Assembly (NCBI RefSeq): GCF_927798175.1 | Contig: NZ_CAKMMP010000009.1 | Location: 1 to 64,000 of the forward strand | DNA from: Paenibacillus sp. JJ-223 | GTDB taxonomy: Bacteria; Bacillota; Bacilli; Paenibacillales; Paenibacillaceae | Direction of reading: 5' to 3' | Length of the DNA stretch: 64,000 bases | Shown here: positions 7,114-18,974 of the stretch, one piece after another | Layout: each line of letters begins with the position of its first letter | How positions within the stretch are numbered: position 1 is the first letter of the stretch | Made by a program: the position numbers and the translations under genes | Notes under the pieces: model-generated | Told to the model about the DNA's origin: nothing | Database searches by the model: none | What the model saw: only the letters and a program-made list of their open reading frames with translations

Positions 7114-9108
7114 ATGTCCGACAATCAACAGATCGCTCGCGAAGTCATCCAGGCCGTCGGCGGCAAGGATAATATCGCATCGTTTGCGCACTGCGCAACC
7201 CGGCTTCGCATCATGGTGAACGACAAGGACAAAATCGACCAAAAACAGGTCGAAACCATCGACAAAGTCAAAGGTGCATTTTTTAACTCGGGGCAGTACC
7301 AGATCATTTTTGGCACGGGAACGGTCAACCGGATCTATGAGGAAGTGGAGAAGCTCGGGATCGAAGGCACATCCAAGGAAGATTTGAAAGGCCAAAGCAA
7401 AAAGCAGGGCAACGTGTTTCAGCGAGGGATCCGGACCTTTGGCGACGTGTTTGTGCCCATCATTCCGGTGCTGGTGGCAACCGGGCTATTCATGGGTCTG
7501 CGCGGCCTGCTCACCCAGAGCGAGATTCTGGCGTTGTTCGGGGCTACGCCTGATGATATTTCGCCAAACTTTTTGCTCTTTACGCAAGTTCTGACCGATA
7601 CGGCCTTCGCGTTTTTGCCGGCACTCGTGGCGTGGTCCGCATTCCGCGTATTCGGCGGCAGCCCCGTGCTCGGCATTGTTCTTGGTTTGATGCTGGTCAA
7701 TCCGGCGCTGCCGAACGCGTATGCGGTCGCAGACGGATCGGCAAAGGCGCTGCACATGTTCGGCTTCATACCGGTCGTCGGTTACCAAGGTTCGGTCCTG
7801 CCCGCCTTCTTTGTGGGCTTGATCGGCGCCAAATTTGAAAAGTTTCTCCGAAAGCGGGTACCTGAAGCGCTGGATCTGATCCTTACGCCGTTCATTACGC
7901 TTGCTGTCATGATCACGCTGGGTTTGTTCGCCATCGGCCCGGTATTCCATTCCCTGGAGGAATGGGTGCTGCACGGCACAACCGCCGTTCTGGATCTGCC
8001 GTTTGGCATTGCGGGGCTTGTGATCGGATTTTTGCATCAAATCATTGTGGTTACCGGCGTGCATCATATATTCAATTTTCTTGAGATACAATTGCTGGAG
8101 CGAACGGGTGCCAATGCATTCAACGCGATTATTACATGTGCCATTACGGCACAGGGGGCAGCTTGTCTGGCAGTTGGTTTGAAAACGAAAGATACGAAGT
8201 TAAAGGCGCTTGCCTTGCCTTCTTCATTCTCGGCTTTTCTAGGCATCACTGAACCGGCGATTTTCGGGGTCAACCTTCGTTTGATGAAACCGTTTATTAT
8301 GGGTCTGGTCGGCGGCGCGGCAGGGGGCTTTCTGGCATCCCTGTTCCATTTGCAGGGCACGGGCATGGCGGTTACCGCGATCCCGGGAACGTTGCTGTAC
8401 CTGAACAGCCAGCTGCCAGTGTACATTTTGACCAATGTAGTAGCGATGGGCATCGCGTTTGCGCTGACCTGGATGTTCGGTTACAAAAACAAGCCTGCAG
8501 CTTCGGAAAACGGATCTTCGAACGGCATGTCCGGTAACGGGGAGTCGATGGCAGATTCGGTAATTGCCTCGGACTCGGCATCCGCATCCGCTCCGTCACC
8601 TGTTCCAACAAGCATGGAAAAAGTGCGGGTTGACACGATGGATATAGCGGCCCCAATCACGGGTCAAGCCGTTGCTTTGGCCACCGTTCCCGATCCGGCC
8701 TTTGCGGAAGGGCACATGGGAGAAGGAATCGCTATCGAACCATCCGATGGCAAAGTATATGCTCCGTTCGAAGGCACCGTGGCACATGTCATGCACAAAA
8801 GCAAACATGCCGTCATTTTAGAGCATGCGACGGGAGCGCAAGTGCTGATTCACGTCGGCATCAACACCGTTGGTCTGAAAGGAGAAGGTTTCACGCTGCA
8901 CGTGAGCAATGGCGATCATGTCTCGAAAGGACAGCTGTTGTTGGAATTTGATATGGAGCATATCCGGTCAGCCGGATTGCCGCTAATCACACCCGTTCTT
9001 GTGCCTGGTGGGAACGAAGAGATCGAGAGTGTGACGGTTGCCCGATCAGGGCCGGTGCAGGCAGGGCAGGATACGGTGCTTATAGTCAAATTCAAGAAGA
9101 CAACATAG
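7114..9108 (+). CDS. scrA: sucrose PTS permease, EIIBCA
   Basis: A 664-aa membrane permease that imports and phosphorylates sucrose. Domain order is EIIB (1-90; phospho-Cys in FAHCATRLRI), EIIC (about 105-460; about ten hydrophobic segments, with the family GVHHIFN and GITEPAIFG motifs), a Ser/Ala/Pro-rich linker (about 465-505), and a glucose-type EIIA (about 510-660; active His in LIHVGINTV). The start at 7114 (MSDNQQIARE) has GAAGGG 9 nt upstream; the ATG at 7105 touches that site. It is co-transcribed with scrB. The fused EIIA means no separate crr-like protein is needed. Confidence 0.95.
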   Translation: MSDNQQIAREVIQAVGGKDNIASFAHCATRLRIMVNDKDKIDQKQVETIDKVKGAFFNSGQYQIIFGTGTVNRIYEEVEKLGIEGTSKEDLKGQSKKQGNVFQRGIRTFGDVFVPIIPVLVATGLFMGLRGLLTQSEILALFGATPDDISPNFLLFTQVLTDTAFAFLPALVAWSAFRVFGGSPVLGIVLGLMLVNPALPNAYAVADGSAKALHMFGFIPVVGYQGSVLPAFFVGLIGAKFEKFLRKRVPEALDLILTPFITLAVMITLGLFAIGPVFHSLEEWVLHGTTAVLDLPFGIAGLVIGFLHQIIVVTGVHHIFNFLEIQLLERTGANAFNAIITCAITAQGAACLAVGLKTKDTKLKALALPSSFSAFLGITEPAIFGVNLRLMKPFIMGLVGGAAGGFLASLFHLQGTGMAVTAIPGTLLYLNSQLPVYILTNVVAMGIAFALTWMFGYKNKPAASENGSSNGMSGNGESMADSVIASDSASASAPSPVPTSMEKVRVDTMDIAAPITGQAVALATVPDPAFAEGHMGEGIAIEPSDGKVYAPFEGTVAHVMHKSKHAVILEHATGAQVLIHVGINTVGLKGEGFTLHVSNGDHVSKGQLLLEFDMEHIRSAGLPLITPVLVPGGNEEIESVTVARSGPVQAGQDTVLIVKFKKTT

Positions 9109-9204
9109 ATCAAGAGAACTTGTTCCTTAACGACAGAGACAGGTGTGGTGAGGCATCTAGACCTACAGACCTCCAGTAGATGGAACTCATATTCCCGAAG
9201 GCAG

Positions 9205-9252
9205 GGCATGGTCATGCAGTGGACAATCACTGCATTGACCATGCCTTTTTTC
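9205..9252 (+). terminator. terminator of the sucrose operon
   Basis: GGCATGGTCATGCAGTG pairs with CACTGCATTGACCATGCC (one bulge) around a short loop and is followed by seven Ts. Confidence 0.9.
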
Positions 9253-9301
9253 TTTACTTTTGGTCTTTGAATCCAACTTGCCGCAATGCTGCGGGAAAGG
9301 A

Positions 9302-9497
9302 CTATATAAACCGCAAAAAAGAAAGTTACACACGTTAACGGAGAGGCAGAACCAATCTGGAGAAGCGAAGCGGTCGCATTTATCACCGGATTTTCCCTTT
9401 GAAAAAAGGGATATGAAAAAATCTGGGGATAACAGCGATCGGAAGATGGTACTGCACTCGCAGTGCCTTGTGTGATTGTTTAGTGCGGTTTATATAG
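9302..9497 (+). ncRNA. structured repeat element A, candidate non-coding RNA
   Basis: The 196-bp element is closed by a perfect 14-bp inverted repeat, CTATATAAACCGCA (9302-9315) and TGCGGTTTATATAG (9484-9497). Inside are a second stem (TTACACA/TGTGTGA), a block containing AATCTGGAGAAGCG (9354-9367), a stem TTATC-CC-GATTT / AAATC-GG-GATAA (9380-9432) capped by CCCTTT/AAAGGG, the string GATAACAGCGATCGGAAGAT (9428-9447) and a GGTACTGC/GCAGTGCC hairpin (9448-9467). Both conserved strings recur on the minus strand at 47.6-47.8 kb. It lies alone between the sucrose terminator and the 3' end of the convergent catalase gene. Strand is assigned from shared orientation with the second copy and could be reversed. 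Confidence 0.6.
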
Positions 9498-9521
9498 CTG
9501 ACCTCGTGCCTGCGACGCCGA

Positions 9522-10421
9522 TTACAACCCCGCAGACCGTTTCAGCCGCTCCGCGATTTGCTGCAGGTCTTCCTGAGAGATGCCCGGAGCGAACTCTTCC
9601 GACAACTCCGGAAGTTCAGGGATGGGCCCGCTGTAACCGGGGAGCCCTGCATACGCTTCCAGTTTGCCGCCGTCGCGGGGATGGGTTCCTTTCCAGATCT
9701 GCGCAATCTGCTGGTAATCCTTGTCGCTGAACGTATACAATCTGCGGTGTTCGCCCAAGGCCTCCCATTTTCGGGTTGCATCGAACACGCTGTTATCGAG
9801 GTTCGGCACAGGCAGCATTTTGGTGACATCCACGCCGGTCGCAATTTCGAGCGCTTTTGCATAAGCCAGAATATGTACGCCGCCCCGGACAAGCAAATAA
9901 CCGGTCATCGCCCTTGCCGTGGGATGATCCGTCATTTCGTACACTCTCATTTTGTGGGTCCTTGCATTGCATTCCAGAAAAAAGTTATGCAGCAGATCAA
10001 CGATGAGATTGCCTGTGCTGGTTACGAAGGTGCCGTTCCAGGGTCTGCCCATGGAGTCATAAGGGAGGGCCGTTTGGGCCGATTCGATAAACAGGGAGGA
10101 CATGCGAAGATCCTTGGTGTTGCGAAGCGGGGTCGCATCTGGATCGCCCGGAGAAGTCGTGCCGACGAGCATCAGGTTGATTGTGTTGGCCACGAGCTCC
10201 ACATGCCCGAACTCCTCGGCGGTTATGCTGGCAACAATGTCGTAAAAGGGTCTCAGCTTGGTTTTGCCTCTGAAGTTGAACGACTGGAACAAGTAATTGT
10301 TCAGCGTGGACATTTCCCCGAAACGCCCGCCCATCAGCTCCTGAACCGCAGAGGCTCCGTTAGGGTCGGGATTGCTGCCGATCGGTAGTTCAATGGCAAG
10401 ACGGTCTACCCGTTTAAACAT
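9522..10421 (-). CDS. manganese catalase
   Basis: Non-heme dimanganese catalase that destroys hydrogen peroxide; 299 aa, the usual length for the KatN/YdbD family, with no signal peptide. Ligand-bearing segments are visible in order: GGRFGEMSTLNNYLFQSFNF (first Glu), TAEEFGHVELV (Glu and His), FFLECNARTHK (Glu) and RGGVHILAYAKAL (His). The C-terminal tail rich in Pro/Glu (PGYSGPIPELPELS) is also typical. In Bacillus relatives such enzymes are often spore-associated or stress-induced. The ATG at 10421 has AAGGAGGG 7 nt upstream. It is a single gene, convergent with the sucrose operon and structured element A. Confidence 0.95.
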   Translation of the reverse strand: MFKRVDRLAIELPIGSNPDPNGASAVQELMGGRFGEMSTLNNYLFQSFNFRGKTKLRPFYDIVASITAEEFGHVELVANTINLMLVGTTSPGDPDATPLRNTKDLRMSSLFIESAQTALPYDSMGRPWNGTFVTSTGNLIVDLLHNFFLECNARTHKMRVYEMTDHPTARAMTGYLLVRGGVHILAYAKALEIATGVDVTKMLPVPNLDNSVFDATRKWEALGEHRRLYTFSDKDYQQIAQIWKGTHPRDGGKLEAYAGLPGYSGPIPELPELSEEFAPGISQEDLQQIAERLKRSAGL

Positions 10422-10545
10422 GCGTTTCCCTCCTTATGCGTAGTTACATTACTGTTAAGGTATGAACCACGACTTGTACGTTATGCGGGAGGCAGATGCA
10501 TCAAGCCCGTTTCGTGCTGGGGGAGGGTGAAGAGAAAGTCGTTCC

Positions 10546-10602
10546 GCCAAAAAAAACGCTCCCACGGAACATAAGCTCCGAAGGAACGCTTTTGGCAAAA
10601 AT
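10546..10602 (-). terminator. terminator of the cellulase gene
   Basis: Reading the minus strand, CCAAAAGCGTTCC pairs with GGGAGCGTTTTTTTTGG (with G-T pairs); the T-tract lies in the 3' arm. Confidence 0.75.
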
Positions 10603-10633
10603 ATGCTGGGCAGCATCCTCTGCTTTGGTTGAA

Positions 10634-12358
10634 TCAGGCGGGTTCGCCGACAATGCTTGAGCCTTTTTTCGTTATTTTGTACGATACCACATCCCCGTTC
10701 CAGAAATGGAACTTCAGAATGATTTCGCCATCGTTGGTTTCCTTGAAAAACGCCGGCTTCAGCTCGATGACCTGACGATCATAATCCGGGCTGAATGTGT
10801 AAGCGAACTCCTTGAAGGAGGTCCAGTTTTGCGGTCCGGCGATCTCTCCGTTGGTATAATTCGCTTCCATGGTAGCCAATTGGTTGCCGTTAAAGGCCAC
10901 CGGAATGGCGAACGATTCCGTCGTACCTGAGGCTTTGCTCAATACAGGCGTGGTGCTCGAAATGATATGGAACGTCCAGTCGGCTCCGTTGTTGAATTTG
11001 GCCGTAAGCTTGGCATTAACACCAAGCTCGCCGGAGGACGCAAGCTGTTTCAGGAGGTCAGCCTTGAGCGTCAGCGTGTCGCCTTTTAGGGTATAATGCT
11101 TCACTTTGATCAGTGACGTGCTGCCGTTCGTGAGTGAACGAAGTTTGTTGCCGTTCAGGTTCAGCTTAATGGTTCTGTCTTGCACGGCTTCGCCTGCGTT
11201 CAGGTAAATCAGATCGGTCTCAGCTGTGGCGGAGCGGCCTTCCCAGCCAGCTTTCATGACATTGTACAGCTCCGGGTCTGACCAGGTATAATCCGTACGG
11301 CTAAAGTGCTGTCCATTGTCCCACAGCATGGTCGTCATTTGTTTTTGATGCAGGTAATGGGCGATGAATTCGAAAAATTTGAGTTTCTCACCTTGTTCGA
11401 TGACGCCCGTATGCTGGTCGAAACCGAGCAGGCCGTATTCGCCGACGATGACGGGAATGCCTTTAGCCGTGAAAGCATTGTACACACGATCAAATGTATC
11501 CGTGATATCTTTTTGTACTTCTTCGTTAAACGTCGTGTAACCGGCAATGTTCACGCTGAACGGCCAGAAACCGTAATAATGCACCGTTGCAATGATATGG
11601 GGATCATTCAATTTGGCAATCGTTTGGTTCAGCGCATCCAGATCGGCCTGGTTGGAGGACGTATGAAGCGTAGGCAGCACCAATGGACGATTGGCGTTGT
11701 TGGCACCGGAAGATCTGACGATCTTATGGAACGAAGTATTCAGCTCGTCGAGCATTCGGTAGGCTACCGCCTCATTGGTTGTCCCACCTTCGGTGAAACG
11801 TGGTTCGTTGATGCTTTCGAACATCAGCTTGTTGGACGAATGCTTGAATTTTTCGGCGATTTGCGTCCATACGGCATTGTAACGGGCCAGTACGTTGTCG
11901 TGGTCTTTTTCCATGTAACTGACCCATCTCCATGAATCATGGTGAACATTGAGCATGACGTAAAGATTAGCATCCAACGCCCAATCCACGACTTCTTGTA
12001 CGCGATTCATGTAAGCGGAATCAATTTTGTATTCAGGTGCTTCGCCGATATGGGCTTCCCAGGTCACCGGAATGCGAATGCTTTTGTAGCCTTGTGCGGC
12101 GATGTTCTGAATCAATTCTTTGGTGATGCGGGGATTGCCCCAAGCCGTCTCATCTTCGCCGACCGCGTCAAGGGAATTTCCGAGATTCCAGCCTGGTTCC
12201 ATATCACTGACGTAAGCCTGAATTTTGCTCGGAGCTGCAGTTTCATTGGCACTGCTGTTTTCGGCGGCATCCGCCGAAGCGACGGCAGAAGAGAGAAGGG
12301 AAAGGATCATCGCCGTGACCAGGGTGAAGTTCAAAAGTTTGGTCCGTTTTCTTTTCAT
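10634..12358 (-). CDS. secreted GH5 endoglucanase with C-terminal beta domains
   Basis: A 574-aa cellulase. A Sec signal peptide (residues 1 to about 31, ending ASADA) precedes a GH5 barrel at about 45-375 with WNLGNSLDA, VTWEAH, VMLNVHHDSW, acid/base Glu185 in SINEPRF and nucleophile Glu307 in VGEYGLL. Residues about 380-475 look like an Ig-like/X2 module and about 480-570 like a CBM46-type module, the layout of Bacillus Cel5B-type enzymes that act on beta-glucans and xyloglucan. The ATG at 12358 follows AAAGGAGACAG. A cre-like box lies upstream. It diverges from a phospho-beta-glucosidase gene, so its products may feed the neighbouring beta-glucoside PTS. Confidence 0.93.
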   Translation of the reverse strand: MKRKRTKLLNFTLVTAMILSLLSSAVASADAAENSSANETAAPSKIQAYVSDMEPGWNLGNSLDAVGEDETAWGNPRITKELIQNIAAQGYKSIRIPVTWEAHIGEAPEYKIDSAYMNRVQEVVDWALDANLYVMLNVHHDSWRWVSYMEKDHDNVLARYNAVWTQIAEKFKHSSNKLMFESINEPRFTEGGTTNEAVAYRMLDELNTSFHKIVRSSGANNANRPLVLPTLHTSSNQADLDALNQTIAKLNDPHIIATVHYYGFWPFSVNIAGYTTFNEEVQKDITDTFDRVYNAFTAKGIPVIVGEYGLLGFDQHTGVIEQGEKLKFFEFIAHYLHQKQMTTMLWDNGQHFSRTDYTWSDPELYNVMKAGWEGRSATAETDLIYLNAGEAVQDRTIKLNLNGNKLRSLTNGSTSLIKVKHYTLKGDTLTLKADLLKQLASSGELGVNAKLTAKFNNGADWTFHIISSTTPVLSKASGTTESFAIPVAFNGNQLATMEANYTNGEIAGPQNWTSFKEFAYTFSPDYDRQVIELKPAFFKETNDGEIILKFHFWNGDVVSYKITKKGSSIVGEPA

Positions 12359-12397
12359 TCAATTCTGTCTCCTTTGTGGTATATGTATTAGAATGAC

Positions 12398-12411
12398 TGA
12401 AAGCGTTTTCG
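12398..12411 (-). promoter_or_regulatory. cre-like site upstream of the cellulase gene
   Basis: TGAAAGCGTTTTCG (plus strand) matches the cre consensus at 13 of 14 positions. It lies about 40 bp upstream of the cellulase start, in a 363-bp divergent gap that otherwise holds the GH1 promoter and RAT. Confidence 0.65.
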
Positions 12412-12523
12412 TAATATAACGTAACATAATATGGAAGGGGAAAACACCTTTAAAATTAGTTATGATTTCATATAAAAATTAGTGGTTTTTGACATGGGTA
12501 TTACACGTTCCGCCAATCATTGA

Positions 12524-14161
<1,638 letters not shown>

Positions 14162-14227
14162 GCGATCGCCGGTTCAATTTGGAAGGTTCGTCGTACCTGG
14201 CGAATCTTCCGGGTTTCGGACTTCTGG

Positions 14228-14241
14228 TGAAAGCGTTGACA
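14228..14241 (+). promoter_or_regulatory. cre site at the licT promoter
   Basis: TGAAAGCGTTGACA matches the cre consensus TGWAANCGNTNWCA at all 14 positions and overlaps the -35 box, so CcpA bound here should block transcription. Confidence 0.8.
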
Positions 14242-14264
14242 TCCTTGCGAGTTCGCGCTATACT
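14236..14264 (+). promoter_or_regulatory. licT promoter
   Basis: TTGACA (14236-14241) and TATACT (14259-14264), 17 bp apart. Confidence 0.85.
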
Positions 14265-14284
14265 TGACGCAATTATATCGTTAT

Positions 14285-14317
14285 GGGATTGTTACTACAC
14301 AAGTGTAGGCAAAACCT
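14285..14317 (+). promoter_or_regulatory. RAT site before licT
   Basis: GGGATTGTTACTACAC, a 3-nt loop, then GTGTAGGCAAAACCT: the canonical LicT/SacY-type RNA antiterminator core with a longer apical stem. It implies autoregulation of licT. Confidence 0.88.
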
Positions 14318-14350
14318 AAGCATCCAAAAGCAGACGTCGGAGGCTTTTTC
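14317..14350 (+). terminator. LicT-controlled terminator before licT
   Basis: AAGCATCC (from 14318) pairs with GGAGGCTT (one A-G mismatch), then TTT. It begins where the RAT ends. Confidence 0.65.
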
Positions 14351-14539
14351 AGGCATTTCGGCCGATCTTGGTCTCATGGGTTTGTTTTCCCGTGCAGCGA
14401 GTTCGCCGCGCCGTATGAAAGGTTACGACTTGCCGCGAATGACGTTCGCCTGAACGTTTTTTCCTTTGCGATGCTTGAGGTTTTTTTTGCGTGCCCGGGT
14501 AACGATGGTTTGCAGTTACGAGTGGATCGTGAATGGGGG

Positions 14540-15376
14540 ATGGAAGTGAAAATAGCCAAGGTCATCAACAACAATGTAATCAGCATCTATCAGGCAGACG
14601 GGGCTGAGCTTGTCGTTATGGGGCGCGGAATTGCCTTCAAGAAAAAGCCGGGAGACAGAGTAGACGAGACCCGCATTCAAAAGGTGTTTGCCCTGAAGAA
14701 CAAGCAGACCTCCGACAATTTCAAAATGCTGCTGCGCGAGGTTCCGATCGAGCTGGTCGAAATCGTCGAAGAGGTCATCACGCACGCGAGAGATAACATG
14801 GGCAGAAACCTGAATGAAAACATCTATGTATCCTTGACGGACCACATCAATTTTGCGATAGAACGATACCGAGAAGGCGTCGAGATCAAAAATGCGATGC
14901 TGTGGGAAATCAAACAGCTGTACAAGTCCGAATTCGCGCTTGGGCTGCGCACGCTGGAACAGATCAAGTCCCGGCTCGGGTATGAGCTTCCGCAGGACGA
15001 AGCGGCCTTTATCGCCCTGCATGTCGTGAATGCCGAAATGAATGAAGAAGTCGTGACCACGATGAACATGACCAAATTCATTCAGCAAATTATCAATATT
15101 GCGAAATACCATTTCAAGATGGAGTTCGATGAGGAATCGCTCAGTTATTACCGCTTCATTACCCACTTGAAATTTTTCTCGCAGCGTGTGCTGAACGGAA
15201 CGCATTACGACAATAACTACGACCACTTCTACGACATGATCAAGGAGAAGCATCGGGAAGCGGCGGCATGCACGGAAAAGATCGAAATGTTCGTCAAAAA
15301 GGAATATGACCACGAGCTGACGAACGAGGAAAAGCTGTATCTGACCGTGCACATTGAACGAGTGGTTAATCGTTAA
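14540..15376 (+). CDS. licT: BglG/LicT-family transcription antiterminator
   Basis: RNA-binding regulator that, when the beta-glucoside PTS is active, stabilises RAT hairpins and lets polymerase pass the overlapping terminators. The 278-aa protein has a CAT RNA-binding domain (1-55; KIAKVINNNVIS, GRGIAFKKKPGD) and two PRD domains (about 65-170, 172-276). The four phosphorylatable histidines are present: DHINFAIER and ALHVVNAE in PRD1, ITHLKFFSQ and TVHIERV in PRD2. The ATG at 14540 abuts GGGGG; a GTG at 14546, 6 nt from it and giving the usual short MKIAKV-type N terminus, is an equally good start. Its targets in view are three RATs at 12.6, 14.3 and 15.4 kb. Confidence 0.95.
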   Translation: MEVKIAKVINNNVISIYQADGAELVVMGRGIAFKKKPGDRVDETRIQKVFALKNKQTSDNFKMLLREVPIELVEIVEEVITHARDNMGRNLNENIYVSLTDHINFAIERYREGVEIKNAMLWEIKQLYKSEFALGLRTLEQIKSRLGYELPQDEAAFIALHVVNAEMNEEVVTTMNMTKFIQQIINIAKYHFKMEFDEESLSYYRFITHLKFFSQRVLNGTHYDNNYDHFYDMIKEKHREAAACTEKIEMFVKKEYDHELTNEEKLYLTVHIERVVNR

Positions 15377-15386
15377 TAAATAACTG

Positions 15387-15416
15387 TTGACAGAAATGGT
15401 TAAATAATTATATTAT
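15387..15416 (+). promoter_or_regulatory. promoter of the beta-glucoside PTS gene
   Basis: TTGACA (15387-15392) and TATTAT (15411-15416), 18 bp apart, just after the licT stop. Confidence 0.75.
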
Positions 15417-15447
15417 GTGATTAACAGGAATTAAATACGATTGAACT

Positions 15448-15471
15448 GGGATTGTTACTGGTTATGCAGGC

Positions 15472-15478
<7 letters not shown>
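15448..15478 (+). promoter_or_regulatory. RAT site before the beta-glucoside PTS gene
   Basis: GGGATTGTTACTGGTTATGC then AGGCAAAACCT is a textbook RAT; its last bases form the 5' arm of the following terminator. Confidence 0.92.
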
Positions 15479-17475
<1,997 letters not shown>

Positions 17476-17493
17476 TTAGCATCTCAAATGTAC

Positions 17494-17553
17494 AGCCATT
17501 TCCTAACTCGACAAACTTCGGTTTGTTTCGGGTAGGGAATGGCTTTCTTTATC
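17494..17553 (+). terminator. terminator of the beta-glucoside PTS gene
   Basis: AGCCATTTCCTA pairs with TAGGGAATGGCT, with an inner ACAAAC-TTCG-GTTTGT hairpin, then TTTCTTTAT. The TnpB element begins within or just after the T-tract. Confidence 0.88.
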
Positions 17554-17676
17554 GTTGAAGGCGAGAAGATCCCCTCCTCAAAAGCGTCAGCTTTAGGTGG
17601 GGAATGAATGGCCATTTTTTTCTATTCGGAACCGAACGTATGTGCTATAATTACTGCAAGAACGGAGGTGTGTGGC

Positions 17677-18783
17677 ATGCTCTTCCATAAAGCATACAAG
17701 TATCGGATCTACCCCAATCGTACACAGCAGCAGTGGATCCATCAGATGTTTGGATGTTGCCGTTTTGTGTTCAACTATTTTCTGGGACAATGGAAGGATA
17801 CGTTTGCCGCCACGGGCAAGGGCTTGTCGTACCATGCTTGTACCACGCAGCTTCCAGATCTAAAGCAAGAACATCCTTGGCTGAAAACAACGGATAGTAT
17901 TGCCCTACAATCGGCTGTTCGGCATGTAGCCGATAGCTTTGATCGTTTTTTCAAGAAGCAGACGCAGGCTCCGCATTTCAAAAACCGCAAACATCCGATT
18001 CAAAGCTATACGACCCGATATACGAATGGAAATATCGCTGTGAATGGGAGGAAGCTGAAGCTCCCCAAGCTGGGGTGGCTGCGGTTTGCAAACTCCCGTC
18101 CCTGTGAAGGACGCATTCTCTCGGCTACGGTACGGCGAAATGCCGCGGGGAAGTATTTTGTATCGCTCATTTGTGAAGTGGAGATCGAGCCCTTGCGGGA
18201 TAACGATAAGTCGGTAGGGATCGATCTCGGACTTAAAACGTTTGCGGTATCCTCCGAGGGTGTGCGGGTTACTCATCCGAAAGCCTGGAGCCGATATGAA
18301 AAGAAGTTGGCAAGCTGGCAGCGGAGGCTGGCCCGGCGCACGAAAGACGGTTCCAATTGGAAAAAAGCCAAACGGAAGATCGCCCGGATCCACGAGAGAA
18401 TGGCGAATATCCGCCATGACTTTTTGCACAAGCTGTCCACCAAGCTGATTCGTGAAAACCAAACGATCAGCATCGAGGACTTAAAAGTGTCTAACATGCT
18501 CAAGAATCACAAGCTGGCCAAATCGATTGCCGATGCGTCCTGGAGTGAGTTCAGAAGACAACTCACGTATAAAGCGGAATGGTACGGGCGAACCCTCAAG
18601 ATTGCGAATACGTTTGCTCCGACAAGTCAAACCTGCCATGTATGCGGAGCGCTACACCGAGAAGTAAAAGATCTTGCGGTACGGCAATGGGTGTGCCCAT
18701 CCTGCCAGACCCTCCATGATCGGGATGTCAATGCAGCCCGAAACATTAAGGATGTTGCCATATCAATCGTCATATCGCCCTAG
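17677..18783 (+). CDS. tnpB: TnpB RNA-guided nuclease
   Basis: A 368-aa TnpB, ancestor-type of Cas12, which uses an omega RNA from the element's right end to cut DNA and aid element retention. The N-terminal HTH/WED region ([12 protein letters not shown]) is followed by a RuvC domain with all three acidic residues: Asp183 in VGIDLGLK, Glu267 in ISIEDLK and Asp350 in DRDVNAARN. The zinc finger is complete (Cys320, Cys323, Cys340, Cys343). The ATG at 17677 follows GGAGGTG; earlier in-frame starts lie in the left end. No TnpA is present, so movement would need one in trans. The nuclease appears intact. Confidence 0.93.
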   Translation: MLFHKAYKYRIYPNRTQQQWIHQMFGCCRFVFNYFLGQWKDTFAATGKGLSYHACTTQLPDLKQEHPWLKTTDSIALQSAVRHVADSFDRFFKKQTQAPHFKNRKHPIQSYTTRYTNGNIAVNGRKLKLPKLGWLRFANSRPCEGRILSATVRRNAAGKYFVSLICEVEIEPLRDNDKSVGIDLGLKTFAVSSEGVRVTHPKAWSRYEKKLASWQRRLARRTKDGSNWKKAKRKIARIHERMANIRHDFLHKLSTKLIRENQTISIEDLKVSNMLKNHKLAKSIADASWSEFRRQLTYKAEWYGRTLKIANTFAPTSQTCHVCGALHREVKDLAVRQWVCPSCQTLHDRDVNAARNIKDVAISIVISP

Positions 18784-18888
18784 AACTGTGGGGACCACAG
18801 GGATCGCTTGGTCCACTTCGAATCAATAGGTTCGATGACCCAAGAATCCCCCACTTCAAGCGAAGGCTAAAGTGGTGGGAGTGTTCAA
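18740..18888 (+). ncRNA. probable omega RNA of TnpB
   Basis: The tnpB 3' end and the element right end contain GGGGACC...GGTCC-type pairings and the terminal hairpin at 18848-18879, ending GTGTTCAA, as in known TnpB guide scaffolds. The guide would start at 18889 (TTGGAAAACATG...). The 5' limit is a guess. Confidence 0.6.
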
Positions 18889-18974
18889 TTGGAAAACATG
18901 ATATCATTCAGAAGACCGCTTCAAGGTTGAATCATCTGGCAACTGGACTATTTTACATAAAGGGAGCCATTCTA

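Larger units (their letters stand above)
17553..18888 (+). mobile_element. IS200/IS605-group element, TnpB only
   Basis: A subterminal left-end hairpin (CCCC-CCT-AAAGC, loop GTCA, GCTTT-AGG-GGGG; 17571-17602) and a right-end hairpin (CCCCCACTT-AGC...GCT-AGTGGTGGG; 18848-18879) flank a tnpB gene. There are no inverted termini and no TnpA. The right end is placed after GTTCAA at 18888 by analogy with ISDra2-type elements; the left end at about 17553 follows TTTAT and is less certain. It seems to have entered the tail of the preceding terminator. Confidence 0.7.

Noticed and set aside
9260..9475. 71-codon ORF across element A
   Set aside because: The conserved signal is RNA structure and inverted repeats; the frame is not kept in element B.
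9302..9497. Element A as an insertion sequence or MITE
   Set aside because: The two copies differ in their terminal sequences while keeping complementarity, the reverse of what a mobile element shows; no target duplication was seen.
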